A stretch of DNA of 50,338 nt, taken from assembly GCF_000497445.1 (NCBI RefSeq), contig NZ_CM002285.1:8488095-8538432 (forward strand). The letters are read 5' to 3'. The position numbers were made by a program, and so were the translations under genes. The notes under the pieces are model-generated. The model made no database searches and had not been told where the DNA came from. It saw only the letters and a list, made by a program, of their open reading frames with translations. Numbering within the stretch: the stretch's first letter is position 1; each line of letters opens with the position of its first letter. Positions 15,465 to 23,238 of the stretch are shown one piece after another. The DNA comes from Streptomyces roseochromogenus subsp. oscitans DS 12.976 (GTDB lineage Bacteria; Actinomycetota; Actinomycetes; Streptomycetales; Streptomycetaceae).

Positions 15465-15837
15465 TGAATCCGCCCAATCACCGTCCCTGGTGAAGATGTT
15501 GAACTGCACCAGGCGGTCATCGAAACAGCCGGACGTAGGCTCCTGGCAGGGCAATGTCCACGGCCCGCCGACGGGGCAGCCTGCGCACAGGTTCACCCGC
15601 CTCGACGCTCAGCGGGGTGGCAGCGTGCTTTCACCGGATGTAGTCCGTCACGGGCTCGGAAACGATCCTGGACCGACGCATCATCACGCCACGGCCGACG
15701 GTCTCCCTCACCATGCCCTGCCAGTCGGGCCACCACCGTGCCGTCGGGTCGAGGTCGACGTGGCCTGTGCGCTTGGACTGCTCGAACTCCTCGGCCTCGT
15801 CACCGACGCCGTACGCGTCACGCATCTCCAGATGCAC
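15465..15837 (-). pseudogene. DUF6879 family pseudogene
   Basis: From GTG 15837 the frame reads HLEMRDAYGVGDEAEEFE, then WWPDWQGMVRETVGRGV and RRSRIVSEPVTDYIR, typical of DUF6879, a streptomycete protein often beside an XRE regulator. A TGA at 15633-15631 interrupts where family members have Trp or an aromatic residue. Family-like sequence continues in the same frame (KHAATPLSVEAGEPVRRLPRRRA, shown here only in part: VEAGEPVRRLPRRR). A frameshift near 15530 then moves the tail (FDDRLVQFNIFTRDGDW) into another frame. The N-terminal third is also missing, and no XRE partner is present. Confidence 0.75.
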
Positions 15838-16193
15838 CGCGCCATGGCGCGTACACGGCGCGGCTCGTGCGGACGGCGCCGTAACCGACGTGGGCGCTCA
15901 CCAGCGACCTGCGCGACCTGCGCGTACCGGCCCGGACGGGAGCGCGCCGTCGCAGCGCTGCGCACCAGCCACCAGTCCTTCACACAACGCGCGCCGATCC
16001 ACCCGGCCAGAGCCGGTAACCGCCGCATGATGCCGACGGCTCTGCAACTCCCCAGGGGCGCGGGGAACTGCGCGACAAGCGACAACGGACCCGCAGCCCG
16101 AAGACGCCCGCACCTCCCACGAGCCGGACCGCCCTCCACCGGCCCGCAGCCGAACAAACCGCTCAGGGCCCCACACTGCTAACGCACCGCAGG
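15838..16193. other. Intergenic region with no recognisable gene
   Basis: About 355 bp between the DUF6879 pseudogene and the acyltransferase. No reading frame on either strand resembles a known family. The only structured feature is the GGGGCGCGGGGAACTGC-type hairpin at 16044-16071. Confidence 0.5.
16044..16071. terminator. Common streptomycete intergenic hairpin, imperfect copy
   Basis: GCAACTCCCC and GGGGAACTGC flank AGGGGCGC, giving an imperfect stem. The same core (AGGGGCGCGGGGAACTGC) recurs at 28352-28379 with a perfect stem and is familiar from many streptomycete intergenic regions. It may terminate transcription, but that is not proven. Confidence 0.4.
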
Positions 16194-16922
16194 TCACCGC
16201 GCCTCAGCCGCGCGCAGCTGCTCCACCGTAGGTGCCGTACCCCCCAGATGGGCCGGCAGCCACCAGGAGTCCTCAAGGCCCTTGGGGCGGCCCGGGTAGG
16301 CGCGCTGTGCGGCCTCCAGCACTTCCTGGACGGCCTCGCGCAGCCGGCGGGTGATCGCGCCCGCGTACTGGTCGCGGGGTGCCTCGACCGCCTCGCCGAC
16401 CCGCATGGTGATGGGCAGGTGGTCGCGCTTCAGGTTGCGGGGGTGGCCCTTCGTCCACAGCCGCTGGGTGCCCCACACCGCCATCGGGATCAGCGGGACG
16501 CCGGCGTCCTGGGCGAGGCGCGCCGCACCGGACTTGAAGCTCTTCAGCGTGAACGACTGCGAGATGGTGGCCTCCGGGAAGACCCCGACCACCTCGCCCG
16601 AACGCAGCGAGTCCAGCGCGTGCGCGTAGGCCGTCTCGCCCTGCTTGCGGTCCACCGGGATGTGCTTCATGCCGCGCATCAGCGGACCGGAGATCCGGTG
16701 CCGGAAGACGGACTCCTTAGCCATGAAGCGCACCAGCCGCTTCTGCGGCAGGGCCGCCAGGCCGTTGAAGACGAAGTCCAGATAGCTGATGTGATTGCTG
16801 ACCAGCACGGCGCCGCCCGAGCGCGGGACGTTCTCCGACCCCTGGCAGTCGATCTTCAGGTCCCAGACCTTGAACAACGTCTTGGCGAAACCGATGACGG
16901 GACGGTAGACCAGCTCTGCCAT
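16194..16922 (-). CDS. Lysophospholipid acyltransferase (PlsC family)
   Basis: A 242-residue 1-acyl-sn-glycerol-3-phosphate acyltransferase-type protein. Motif I is NHISYLD (the HX4D catalytic pair), motif II contains FMAKES, motif III is FPEATIS (Glu of the usual FPEG), and motif IV is VPLIPMAVWG. It transfers an acyl chain to lysophosphatidic acid or a related lipid at the membrane. The N-terminal hydrophobic region is short, so it is probably peripheral. It is transcribed alone. Although it lies near the ole cluster, a decayed gene and 800 bp separate them, so a link is not implied. Confidence 0.88.
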   Translation of the reverse strand: MAELVYRPVIGFAKTLFKVWDLKIDCQGSENVPRSGGAVLVSNHISYLDFVFNGLAALPQKRLVRFMAKESVFRHRISGPLMRGMKHIPVDRKQGETAYAHALDSLRSGEVVGVFPEATISQSFTLKSFKSGAARLAQDAGVPLIPMAVWGTQRLWTKGHPRNLKRDHLPITMRVGEAVEAPRDQYAGAITRRLREAVQEVLEAAQRAYPGRPKGLEDSWWLPAHLGGTAPTVEQLRAAEAR

Positions 16923-17111
16923 GGGCGGGACGGACCCTTTCTGCTCTGCTCGGGAAAGGGGGACTCCCGGCGGGGAAGTTACGCAGCCGTAGGTTTACGG
17001 CGTCTCGCAGATCGTGCCCGAAGAACGGACGGGTAGCCAGTCCTGGTGCCCCGGAGTGGCGAGATCCTCGTCACGTCGGCCGCCATCCCACCTTGGATCT
17101 TTAAGACGCCT

Positions 17112-17528
17112 TTACTCCGCCCGTACTGTGGCCCTCTTCAGAAGAAGGAACATCTCGCACCCCAGGCAGTACCCGAACGCCGCGTTCAGGAAGGCGGCGG
17201 CGAGCGCCGCCCCGGTCGCGGCCAGCCCCAGCCACTGCGGCCCCACGGCGAACCCGGCAAGACCGAGCCCGGCGAACACCAGCCCCACCGCCTGCGCGAA
17301 CCGCGGCGGCTCCGGCGCCTCGAACTCCCGCGGCGGCCCGAGCCGCGGCCGTACGGCGGTGCGGAACACCCAGCCGTACGGCGACCGCTGCACACCCGCG
17401 GCCGCGCCGAGCGCGAACACCAGCGTCTGCCAGCCCAGCAGCCAGCCGCTCTGCAGGATCAGGGCGGCGGCCAGAACCGCCGTCGTCACGGCCGCCGCGA
17501 ACCGCGGCCCCCTCACATCGATGTCCAT
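17112..17528 (-). CDS. DUF4395 family membrane protein
   Basis: A 138-residue integral membrane protein with about four hydrophobic segments (near residues 10-25, 28-45, 79-95 and 98-117). It ends with FGYCLGCEMFLLLKR, the CxxC-containing end typical of DUF4395. ATG at 17528 lacks a ribosome-binding site but lies 6 nt after a -10-like AATGCT, so a leaderless message is likely. It diverges from a membrane-anchored thioredoxin. This pairing, and the CxxC, suggest a thiol-redox function at the membrane, which is inferred. Confidence 0.85.
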   Translation of the reverse strand: MDIDVRGPRFAAAVTTAVLAAALILQSGWLLGWQTLVFALGAAAGVQRSPYGWVFRTAVRPRLGPPREFEAPEPPRFAQAVGLVFAGLGLAGFAVGPQWLGLAATGAALAAAFLNAAFGYCLGCEMFLLLKRATVRAE

Positions 17529-17533
17529 GAACC

Positions 17534-17594
17534 AAGCATTCCGCAACGGAAACTCCTGCGGGAGGCGGGAATCTTTGCAGTCTCGTGAATGCTT
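17534..17594. promoter_or_regulatory. Divergent promoter region with inverted repeats (DUF4395/thioredoxin)
   Basis: AAGCATTC (17534-17541) and GAATGCTT (17587-17594) are a perfect inverted pair facing the two genes, so each gene has AATGCT 6-7 nt before its start. A second dyad, TTCCG-CAA-CGGAA, lies at 17539-17551. GGGAAT at 17567-17572 followed 18 nt later by GCTT partly resembles a SigR (oxidative stress) promoter, which would suit a thioredoxin. The match is incomplete. Confidence 0.4.
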
Positions 17595-17600
17595 GTGCAC

Positions 17601-18017
17601 ATGATGACCGGACTGGTGGTGTGCGTGGCGGTGCTCGTCGTGGCGAGCGCCGCCGGAGTGCTGTACAAGCGGCGGAGCGGGAGAGTGCGGGTGCGCGGGC
17701 GGGACGACGGCAAGCGGCTGGGCGCCGCCGAACTGGGCGGCGCACTCGGTGAGCGGGCCACGCTGGTCCAGTTCTCCAGCGCCTTCTGTGCGCCCTGCCG
17801 GGCCACCCGGCGTGTGCTCGGCGAGGTCGCCGGCATGGTCCCCGGGGTGACCCACGTCGAGATCGACGCCGAGGCCCACCTGGACCTCGTACGCCGGCTG
17901 GAGATCCTGAAGACGCCCACCGTGCTGGTGCTCGACGCCGACGGGCGGGTGGTGCGGCGCGCCACCGGACAGCCCCGCAAGGCCGATGTCATCGCGGCGC
18001 TGGGGGAGGCCGTGTGA
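17601..18017 (+). CDS. Membrane-anchored thioredoxin family protein
   Basis: A 138-residue protein with an N-terminal membrane helix (about residues 3-20), a basic linker, and a thioredoxin domain. The redox motif is CAPC in VQFSSAFCAPCRATRR, and the cis-Pro loop is ILKTPTVLVLD. ATG at 17601 is preferred as a probable leaderless start; an earlier in-frame ATG at 17589 would overlap the -10-like AATGCT box. It may reduce disulphides at the membrane surface together with the divergently encoded DUF4395 protein. The orientation of the thioredoxin domain across the membrane cannot be fixed from the sequence. Confidence 0.87.
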   Translation: MMTGLVVCVAVLVVASAAGVLYKRRSGRVRVRGRDDGKRLGAAELGGALGERATLVQFSSAFCAPCRATRRVLGEVAGMVPGVTHVEIDAEAHLDLVRRLEILKTPTVLVLDADGRVVRRATGQPRKADVIAALGEAV

Positions 18018-18052
18018 GTGCGGTGACGTATCTCCCGGATCGCGGAACGTAC

Positions 18053-18082
18053 TTGACTGTGCGTGCCACCTATCGTCAACCT
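18053..18082 (+). promoter_or_regulatory. Promoter of the leader peptide/flavin reductase unit
   Basis: TTGACT at 18053-18058 and CAACCT at 18077-18082 are 18 nt apart. Transcription would begin close to the ATG at 18089, giving a leaderless leader peptide. The -35 is strong; the -10 matches only the loose NANNNT pattern. Confidence 0.5.
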
Positions 18083-18088
18083 GACCCT

Positions 18089-18169
18089 ATGCCGACCGAA
18101 CTCCTTCTCCACGGGCGGGTCCACGTAGACCTCGCCCGCACCGCGAGCGCCACCTGTCCGGACTGTTGA
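18089..18169 (+). CDS. Putative Cys-ending leader peptide (upstream ORF)
   Basis: A 26-codon frame containing RVHVDLARTASATC and ending Cys-Pro-Asp-Cys-stop. The HVDLxRxxSxxC signature matches the small 'putative leader peptides' found before sulfur and flavin-reductase genes in streptomycetes. The ATG coincides with the predicted transcription start, so it is probably leaderless. Two Cys codons close to the stop would let ribosomes sense Cys-tRNA supply and control the flavin reductase 45 bp downstream by attenuation, as shown for poly-Cys leaders in mycobacteria. The signature is seen; the mechanism here is inferred. Confidence 0.65.
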   Translation: MPTELLLHGRVHVDLARTASATCPDC

Positions 18170-18214
18170 GCACCGACGGCCCAGCTCGCGACCTCCAGCA
18201 GAAGGACAACTCGA

Positions 18215-18724
18215 ATGACGGCCTCGCCCGACCTCGGCACCGTTCAGCTCGCCTCTCCCGACCTGTTGCGCTCCACCTTCCGCCGGCACGCCGCCGGTGT
18301 GGCGGTGATCACCGCGTGCGGTGACTCCGGTCCGGTCGGCTTCACCGCCACCTCCCTCACCTCCGTCTCCGCCGAGCCCCCGATCGTCTCCTTCGGCATC
18401 GGCACGGGCGCCTCCAGCTGGCCCGCGATAGCCGAGACCGACCACATAGGCGTCCACATCCTCGGTGAGCACCAGAGCGAGCTGGCCGCCACCTTCGCCC
18501 GCAGCGGCGCCGACCGCTTCGGCGCGCCGACCGCCTGGCGCGAGGGCCCGGAAGGCGTACCGGTGCTCCATGGCGTGCTCGCCTGGCTGGTCTGCCGGAT
18601 CACCGGCCGCGTCCCGGCCGGTGATCACCGGATCGTGCTCGCCGAAGTCGTCCTGGGCGACCACTCCGGCACCGGCCGTCCGCTCCTGTACCACCAGGGC
18701 CGCTTCAACGGCCTGCGGGACTGA
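18215..18724 (+). CDS. Flavin reductase family protein
   Basis: A 169-residue FMN-binding split-barrel protein. The core reads FRRHAAGVAVITACGDSGP, GFTATSLTSVSAEPP and SFGIGTGASSW, with a C-terminal ADRFG and DHRIVLAEVVLGD, as in the HpaC/flavin:NAD(P)H oxidoreductase family. Such proteins supply reduced flavin to two-component monooxygenases. AAGGA precedes ATG by about 8 nt. The upstream Cys-ending leader peptide suggests control by sulfur or cysteine status, possibly reflecting use with a sulfonate or organosulfur monooxygenase encoded elsewhere. Confidence 0.9.
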   Translation: MTASPDLGTVQLASPDLLRSTFRRHAAGVAVITACGDSGPVGFTATSLTSVSAEPPIVSFGIGTGASSWPAIAETDHIGVHILGEHQSELAATFARSGADRFGAPTAWREGPEGVPVLHGVLAWLVCRITGRVPAGDHRIVLAEVVLGDHSGTGRPLLYHQGRFNGLRD

Positions 18725-18784
18725 TCATGCGGCCGTCCCCTGCGGGCCCGTCGAGTTCCGGTTACGCTGCGTTGCGAAGGTCAC

Positions 18785-18833
18785 AGTTCAAAGCGCTTGC
18801 TTAGCGGGCATGAACTGGGTGTACTGACGAGTA
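18785..18833. promoter_or_regulatory. Dyad elements upstream of etfBA
   Basis: AGTTCA (18785-18790) and TGAACT (18811-18816) are inverted. Just after them TACT-GACG-AGTA (18822-18833) forms a compact 4-4-4 dyad, a shape typical of TetR-type operators. A third dyad, CGGTCGG/CCGACCG, spans 18840-18867. They lie in the 217-bp gap before etfB. Which, if any, is bound is unknown. Confidence 0.35.
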
Positions 18834-18941
18834 ATATTTCGGTCGGAGCGCGCGGACGCCCCGACCGGGATCGGCCGCTTGAGGCGCCTATGCTGCCTGC
18901 AAGAGGCAGCCCGACATAGACGATGCAGTAGGAGAGCCGGC

Positions 18942-19727
18942 GTGAGCTTGAGGATCGTTGTCACTGTGAAGTACGTGCCCGACGCCACTGGCGACCGGCA
19001 CTTCGCCGATGACCTGACCGTCGACCGCGACGACGTGGACGGTCTGCTCTCCGAGTTGGACGAGTATGCGGTCGAGCAGGCCCTCCAGATCGCGGAGAAC
19101 GCGGACGACGCCGAGGTCACCGTCCTGACGGTCGGCCCCGAGGACGCCAAGGACGCGCTCCGCAAGGCCCTCTCCATGGGTGCCGACAAGGCCATCCACG
19201 TCGAGGACGACGACCTGCACGGCACCGACGCCATCGGCACCTCCCTGGTGCTGGCCAAGGCGATCGAGAAGGCCGGTTACGACCTGGTGATCTCCGGCAT
19301 GGCCTCCACCGACGGCACCGGCGGTATCGTCCCGGCCCTCGTGGCCGAGCGTCTCGGTGTCCCGCAGGTCACCCTGCTCTCCGAGGTCTCGGTCGAGGAC
19401 GGCACGGTCAAGGGCCGTCGCGACGGCGACGCCGCCAGCGAGCAGCTGGAGGCCTCCCTCCCGGCCGTCGTCTCCGTCACCGACCAGTCGGGCGAGGCGC
19501 GTTACCCGTCCTTCAAGGGCATCATGGCCGCCAAGAAGAAGCCGGTGGAGTCCTGGGACCTGTCCGACCTGGACATCGAGGCCGAGGAGGTCGGCCTGGA
19601 GGGCGCGTTCACCAAGGTCGACGAGGCCAACGAGCGTCCGGCGCGCACGGCCGGCACCATCGTCAAGGACGAGGGCGAGGGCGGCAAGCAGCTCGCTGAG
19701 TTCCTCGCGAGCCAGAAGTTCATCTAA
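18942..19727 (+). CDS. etfB: Electron transfer flavoprotein beta subunit
   Basis: A 261-residue EtfB. The N-terminus is RIVVTVKYVPDATGDRHF, the AMP-binding and signature region is GMASTDGTGGIVPALVAERL, and ARYPSFKGIMAAKKKPVESW is the conserved EtfB tail segment. With EtfA it forms the FAD/AMP heterodimer that accepts electrons from acyl-CoA and other dehydrogenases and passes them to an ETF:quinone oxidoreductase. GTG at 18942 follows AGGAG by 7 nt. etfA begins 53 bp downstream, and a strong terminator follows it, so etfBA is a two-gene operon. Confidence 0.95.
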   Translation: MSLRIVVTVKYVPDATGDRHFADDLTVDRDDVDGLLSELDEYAVEQALQIAENADDAEVTVLTVGPEDAKDALRKALSMGADKAIHVEDDDLHGTDAIGTSLVLAKAIEKAGYDLVISGMASTDGTGGIVPALVAERLGVPQVTLLSEVSVEDGTVKGRRDGDAASEQLEASLPAVVSVTDQSGEARYPSFKGIMAAKKKPVESWDLSDLDIEAEEVGLEGAFTKVDEANERPARTAGTIVKDEGEGGKQLAEFLASQKFI

Positions 19728-19780
19728 GGGTTCGCACCCGCTGACCGCCCCTCAACTTCGTTACGCAGGAGAGCAATCCC

Positions 19781-20755
19781 ATGGCTGAAGTTCTCGTCTA
19801 CGTCGACCACGTGGACGGTGCCGTCCGCAAGCCCACCCTCGAACTGCTGACCCTGGCCCGCCGCATCGGCGAGCCCGTCGCCGTCGCGCTGGGCAACGGC
19901 GCCGCCGACACCGCCGCCACGCTCGCCGAGCACGGCGCGGTGAAGGTCCTCACCCACGACGCGTCCGAGTACGCCGACTACCTGGTCGTGCCGAAGGTCG
20001 ACGCCCTGCAGGCCGCCTACGAGGCTGTGTCCGCCGGGGGCTCCCTGGCCGCCGTGCTGGTCCCGTCCTCCGCCGAGGGCAAGGAGATCGCCGCCCGTCT
20101 GGCGCTGCGCATCGGCTCCGGCATCATCACCGACGCCGTCGACCTGGAGGCCGGCGACGAGGGTCCGGTGGCCACCCAGTCGGTGTTCGCCGCGTCCTTC
20201 ACCACCAAGTCCCGTGTCATCAAGGGCACCCCGGTCATCACGGTCAAGCCGAACTCGGCCGCCGTGGAGGCCGCCCCGGCCGCCGGCGCGGTCGAGGCGC
20301 TCGCCGTGTCCTTCTCGGACAAGGCGACCGGCACCAAGGTCACCGCCCGCACCCCGCGCGAGTCGACGGGCCGCCCGGAGCTGACCGAGGCCGCGATCGT
20401 GGTCTCCGGTGGCCGCGGTGTGAACGGCGCCGAGAACTTCGCGATCATCGAGGCGCTCGCCGACTCCCTCGGCGCGGCCGTCGGTGCCTCGCGTGCCGCC
20501 GTCGACGCCGGCTGGTACCCGCACACCAACCAGGTCGGCCAGACCGGTAAGGCGGTCTCGCCGCAGCTGTACATCGCCAACGGCATCTCCGGCGCGATCC
20601 AGCACCGCGCCGGTATGCAGACCTCGAAGACCATCGTGGCCGTCAACAAGGACCCCGAGGCCCCGATCTTCGAGCTGGTCGACTACGGCGTCGTCGGCGA
20701 CCTCTTCGACGTCGTCCCGCAGCTGACCGAGGAGATCAAGACCCGCAAGGGCTGA
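19781..20755 (+). CDS. etfA: Electron transfer flavoprotein alpha subunit
   Basis: A 324-residue EtfA, slightly longer than the usual 310-320. The N-terminal domain begins [12 protein letters not shown]. The C-terminal FAD domain is complete: [42 protein letters not shown] and [25 protein letters not shown] lies 8 nt before the ATG. It partners EtfB in electron transfer from beta-oxidation and amino-acid dehydrogenases to the membrane quinone pool. A perfect 15-bp hairpin terminator follows the stop. Confidence 0.95.
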   Translation: MAEVLVYVDHVDGAVRKPTLELLTLARRIGEPVAVALGNGAADTAATLAEHGAVKVLTHDASEYADYLVVPKVDALQAAYEAVSAGGSLAAVLVPSSAEGKEIAARLALRIGSGIITDAVDLEAGDEGPVATQSVFAASFTTKSRVIKGTPVITVKPNSAAVEAAPAAGAVEALAVSFSDKATGTKVTARTPRESTGRPELTEAAIVVSGGRGVNGAENFAIIEALADSLGAAVGASRAAVDAGWYPHTNQVGQTGKAVSPQLYIANGISGAIQHRAGMQTSKTIVAVNKDPEAPIFELVDYGVVGDLFDVVPQLTEEIKTRKG

Positions 20756-20773
20756 TCCCCGCCTCCGCTGTAC

Positions 20774-20811
20774 GAGGCCCCCGTGACCGCGCCGCCGGTC
20801 ACGGGGGCCTC
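20774..20811. terminator. Bidirectional hairpin terminator between etfA and the EEP hydrolase gene
   Basis: GAGGCCCCCGTGACC and GGTCACGGGGGCCTC form a perfect 15-bp stem with an 8-nt loop, lying between convergent genes. There is no U tract, which is usual for streptomycete terminators. Confidence 0.85.
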
Positions 20812-20819
20812 GCCTCGTC

Positions 20820-21725
20820 TCATCCCAGTGTCAGGGAGGCCTGCACCGGCAGGTGGTCGCTCGGGAACCGGCCGTTCAGCGAGAACGTGTTGATCGAGGC
20901 TTGGTGCGTCGTGACACCAGGGGTGGCGAGGATCCAGTCGATGCGGTCGCCGTCGGGGGTCAGCGGCTTGTACCCGTGGAAGGTCCCGTACAGCTTGCCG
21001 CGCTCGGCCGCGGCGTCCCAGGTGTCGGCCAGGCCGGCGCCCAGCATCGTGTCGTAGACCGGGTTCTTGTGGGCGGAGACGTTGAAGTCGCCGGTGACGA
21101 GGAGCGGGAGCGAGCGGTCGAGTCCGGCGATGCGCTGGCAGATCAGGGCGGCGGCACGCGCGCGTGCGTTCTGGCTCTGGTTGTCGAGGTGCGTGTTCAG
21201 GACGTAGAACTCGCGGTCGCCGTCGAGCAGATCCTGGAACCGGACCCAGGTCACCATCCGGATGGAGCCGCCGCCCCAGGTGTTGGACCCGATCACGTCC
21301 GGAGTGCCGGAGAGCCAGAAGTGGTCGTACTCCTGCGGGGCGAGGCGGCGGGTGTCGTAGAAGACCGCCATGAACTCGTCGCGGCTGCCGCCGGCGCGTC
21401 CGGTGCCGATCCAGTCGTAGGGAGTGCCGAGGTCGGCCTCGATGTCGCGCAGCTGCTGGTAGAGGCCTTCCTGGGTGCCGATGACATGGCACCGCTCGCG
21501 CTGCAGCAGGGCGTGCGTCACGGGTCTGCGGGCGGCCCAGCTGTGGGGTTCGGCGGAGCTCGCGTAGCGGAGGTTGTACGACATGACACGGAGCGGACCG
21601 CTCGGCGGTTCGCCGGCCGAGGCGGGGCCGGCGGCGAGTGCTGTACTGGACAGGGACATGGGGATCGTGACCGCTAACACGGTCTTCAGGCCCATACGGC
21701 GGGTGACGCGGCTGCGGTTCGGCAC
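20820..21725 (-). CDS. Secreted endonuclease/exonuclease/phosphatase (EEP) family protein
   Basis: A 301-residue EEP-fold hydrolase with an N-terminal signal: RSRVTRRMGLKTVLAVTIP, then a hydrophobic stretch ending AGPASA. Catalytic motifs are MSYNLRY, GTQEGLYQQL (metal-ligand Glu), LNTHLDNQS, TGDFNVSAHKNP (Asp/Asn) and PSDHLPVQA (Asp/His). Relatives include secreted nucleases and sphingomyelinase-like phosphodiesterases; the substrate is uncertain. GTG at 21725 follows AAGGAG by 6 nt. A Leu in the signal peptide is encoded by TTA (21677-21675), so production may depend on bldA. It diverges from the DUF6986 gene. Confidence 0.85.
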   Translation of the reverse strand: MPNRSRVTRRMGLKTVLAVTIPMSLSSTALAAGPASAGEPPSGPLRVMSYNLRYASSAEPHSWAARRPVTHALLQRERCHVIGTQEGLYQQLRDIEADLGTPYDWIGTGRAGGSRDEFMAVFYDTRRLAPQEYDHFWLSGTPDVIGSNTWGGGSIRMVTWVRFQDLLDGDREFYVLNTHLDNQSQNARARAAALICQRIAGLDRSLPLLVTGDFNVSAHKNPVYDTMLGAGLADTWDAAAERGKLYGTFHGYKPLTPDGDRIDWILATPGVTTHQASINTFSLNGRFPSDHLPVQASLTLG

Positions 21726-21895
21726 GGGCGCTCCTTCTGCGGCGGCTTCGGACGAGTCGTTGCGGATGCGCTGTGACGGTAGGGGCAGTGCGGCCCCGCA
21801 CGGTGGCAGAGCCACGTGAACACGCCGGGTTGGCCGGGTGGAGTGAACAGAATGCGGTGTTGACCAGCGGGAAGGTTGGCAGATAACTTCGCTAT

Positions 21896-21922
21896 ACGGA
21901 TTGTTGATTCCGTAGAGCGGAA
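21896..21922. promoter_or_regulatory. Overlapping palindromes upstream of the DUF6986 gene
   Basis: TTCCG-TAGAG-CGGAA (21908-21922) is a perfect 5-5-5 dyad. An overlapping dyad, ACGGA (21896-21900) with TCCGT (21909-21913), precedes it. They lie just before the GGAGGG ribosome-binding site, so a bound protein would block the promoter or early transcription. The shape resembles IclR-type operators such as those of allantoin genes, but that is conjecture. Confidence 0.45.
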
Positions 21923-21939
21923 ACATTGGAGGGTGTGGG

Positions 21940-23238
21940 ATGGGTCAGCAGGAGAAGGTGGCGACAAGCCTCGCGGGCGCCGTCAGCGAGGAGATCAGCG
22001 CCTCCCTCGCACCGGTCGACGCGGAGCTGGAGCGCCGCTACCCCGGGGACCCGGGCACCCGGCAGCCCGTCCACACCGTCTACGTCCCCGGTGACGCCTT
22101 CGCCGCCGGCACCATCCGCTCCTGGGGCGACCAGGCCCTCGCCGCCCTCGACGAGCACGCCCCCGACGCGGCCTCCTTCGCGGCGGTCCTCGGCCTGTCG
22201 GACGAGCTGGCCGAGCCGGTCTACTCCCGCGTCCGCGCCAAGCTGGAGCGCGAGCCCATCGAAGACCTGCGCGTCGACTTCGAGGACGGCTACGGCGCCC
22301 ACCCCGACGCCGAGGAGGACGCGACGGCGGCCCGCGCGGCCCGGCTGATCGCGCAGGCGTACCGGAACGGCACGGCGGCGCCTTACATGGGCATCCGTAT
22401 GAAGTGCATGGAGGCGGCGGTACGCGACCGCGGCATCCGCACCCTCGACGTCTTCCTCACCGGCCTGATCGAGTCGGGCGGCCTGCCCGAGGGCCTGGTC
22501 CTCACCCTGCCCAAGGTGACCTACCCCGAGCAGGTCACCGCGTTCGTACGCCTGCTGGAGGCCTTCGAGAAGGTACACGGCCTGGACGCCGGCCGGCTCG
22601 GCTTCGAGATCCAGATCGAGACCAGCCAGTCCATCCTCGCCACCGACGGCACCGCCACCGTCGCCCGGATGATCCAGGCCGCCGAGGGCCGCGCCACGGG
22701 GCTGCACTACGGCACCTTCGACTACAGCGCCTGCCTCGGCGTCTCCGCCGCCTACCAGGCCAGCGACCACCCGGCCGCCGACCACGCCAAGGCGATCATG
22801 CAGGTCGCGGCCGCCGGCACCGGCGTCCGGGTCTCCGACGGCTCGACGAACGTGCTGCCCGTCGGCCCGACCGAGAAGGTCCACGACGCCTGGCGCCTGC
22901 ACTACGGCCTCACCCGCCGCGCCCTCGCCCGCGCCTACTACCAGGGCTGGGACATGCACCCCGGGCACATCCCGACCCGCTACGCGGCCGTCTTCGCCTT
23001 CTACCGCGAGGGCTTCGAGCAGGCGGCGGCCCGCCTCGCCCGCTACGCCAACCACGCGGGCGGCGACGTCATGGACGAGCCCGCCACCGCCAAGGCCCTC
23101 AGCGGCTATCTGCTGCGCGGCCTGGACTGCGGCGCCCTCGACATCGCCGAGGTCGCCCGCCTCACCGGCCTGACCCGCGCCGGCCTGGAGGGCTTCGCGG
23201 CGCCCCGGCGCGGCGACCTGACGGCCTCCGCGAAGTAG
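21940..23238 (+). CDS. DUF6986 family protein (HpcH/HpaI aldolase/citrate lyase-like)
   Basis: A 432-residue TIM-barrel protein of the DUF6986 family, distantly related to HpcH/HpaI aldolases and citrate lyase beta subunits. Relevant segments are HTVYVPGDAFAAGTI, LRVDFEDGYGAHPDAEED (acidic metal-site strand), GLVLTLPKVTYPEQV, GFEIQIETSQSI (Glu ligand) and HYGTFDYSACLGVSAAYQ. It probably handles a C-C bond of a small oxo-acid or CoA ester. GGAGGG precedes ATG by 6 nt. It is monocistronic, under a palindrome-rich promoter, and its final codons belong to a 25-bp tandem repeat. Confidence 0.85.
   Translation: MGQQEKVATSLAGAVSEEISASLAPVDAELERRYPGDPGTRQPVHTVYVPGDAFAAGTIRSWGDQALAALDEHAPDAASFAAVLGLSDELAEPVYSRVRAKLEREPIEDLRVDFEDGYGAHPDAEEDATAARAARLIAQAYRNGTAAPYMGIRMKCMEAAVRDRGIRTLDVFLTGLIESGGLPEGLVLTLPKVTYPEQVTAFVRLLEAFEKVHGLDAGRLGFEIQIETSQSILATDGTATVARMIQAAEGRATGLHYGTFDYSACLGVSAAYQASDHPAADHAKAIMQVAAAGTGVRVSDGSTNVLPVGPTEKVHDAWRLHYGLTRRALARAYYQGWDMHPGHIPTRYAAVFAFYREGFEQAAARLARYANHAGGDVMDEPATAKALSGYLLRGLDCGALDIAEVARLTGLTRAGLEGFAAPRRGDLTASAK

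Noticed and set aside
15391..16182. Plus-strand open frame after the ketosynthase as an extra ole-cluster gene
   Set aside because: It has no domain, is antisense to recognisable DUF6879 fragments, and has no ribosome-binding site.
16194..16922. PlsC-type acyltransferase as part of the ole pathway
   Set aside because: It is on the opposite strand, 800 bp away beyond a pseudogene, and such acyltransferases are common housekeeping genes.
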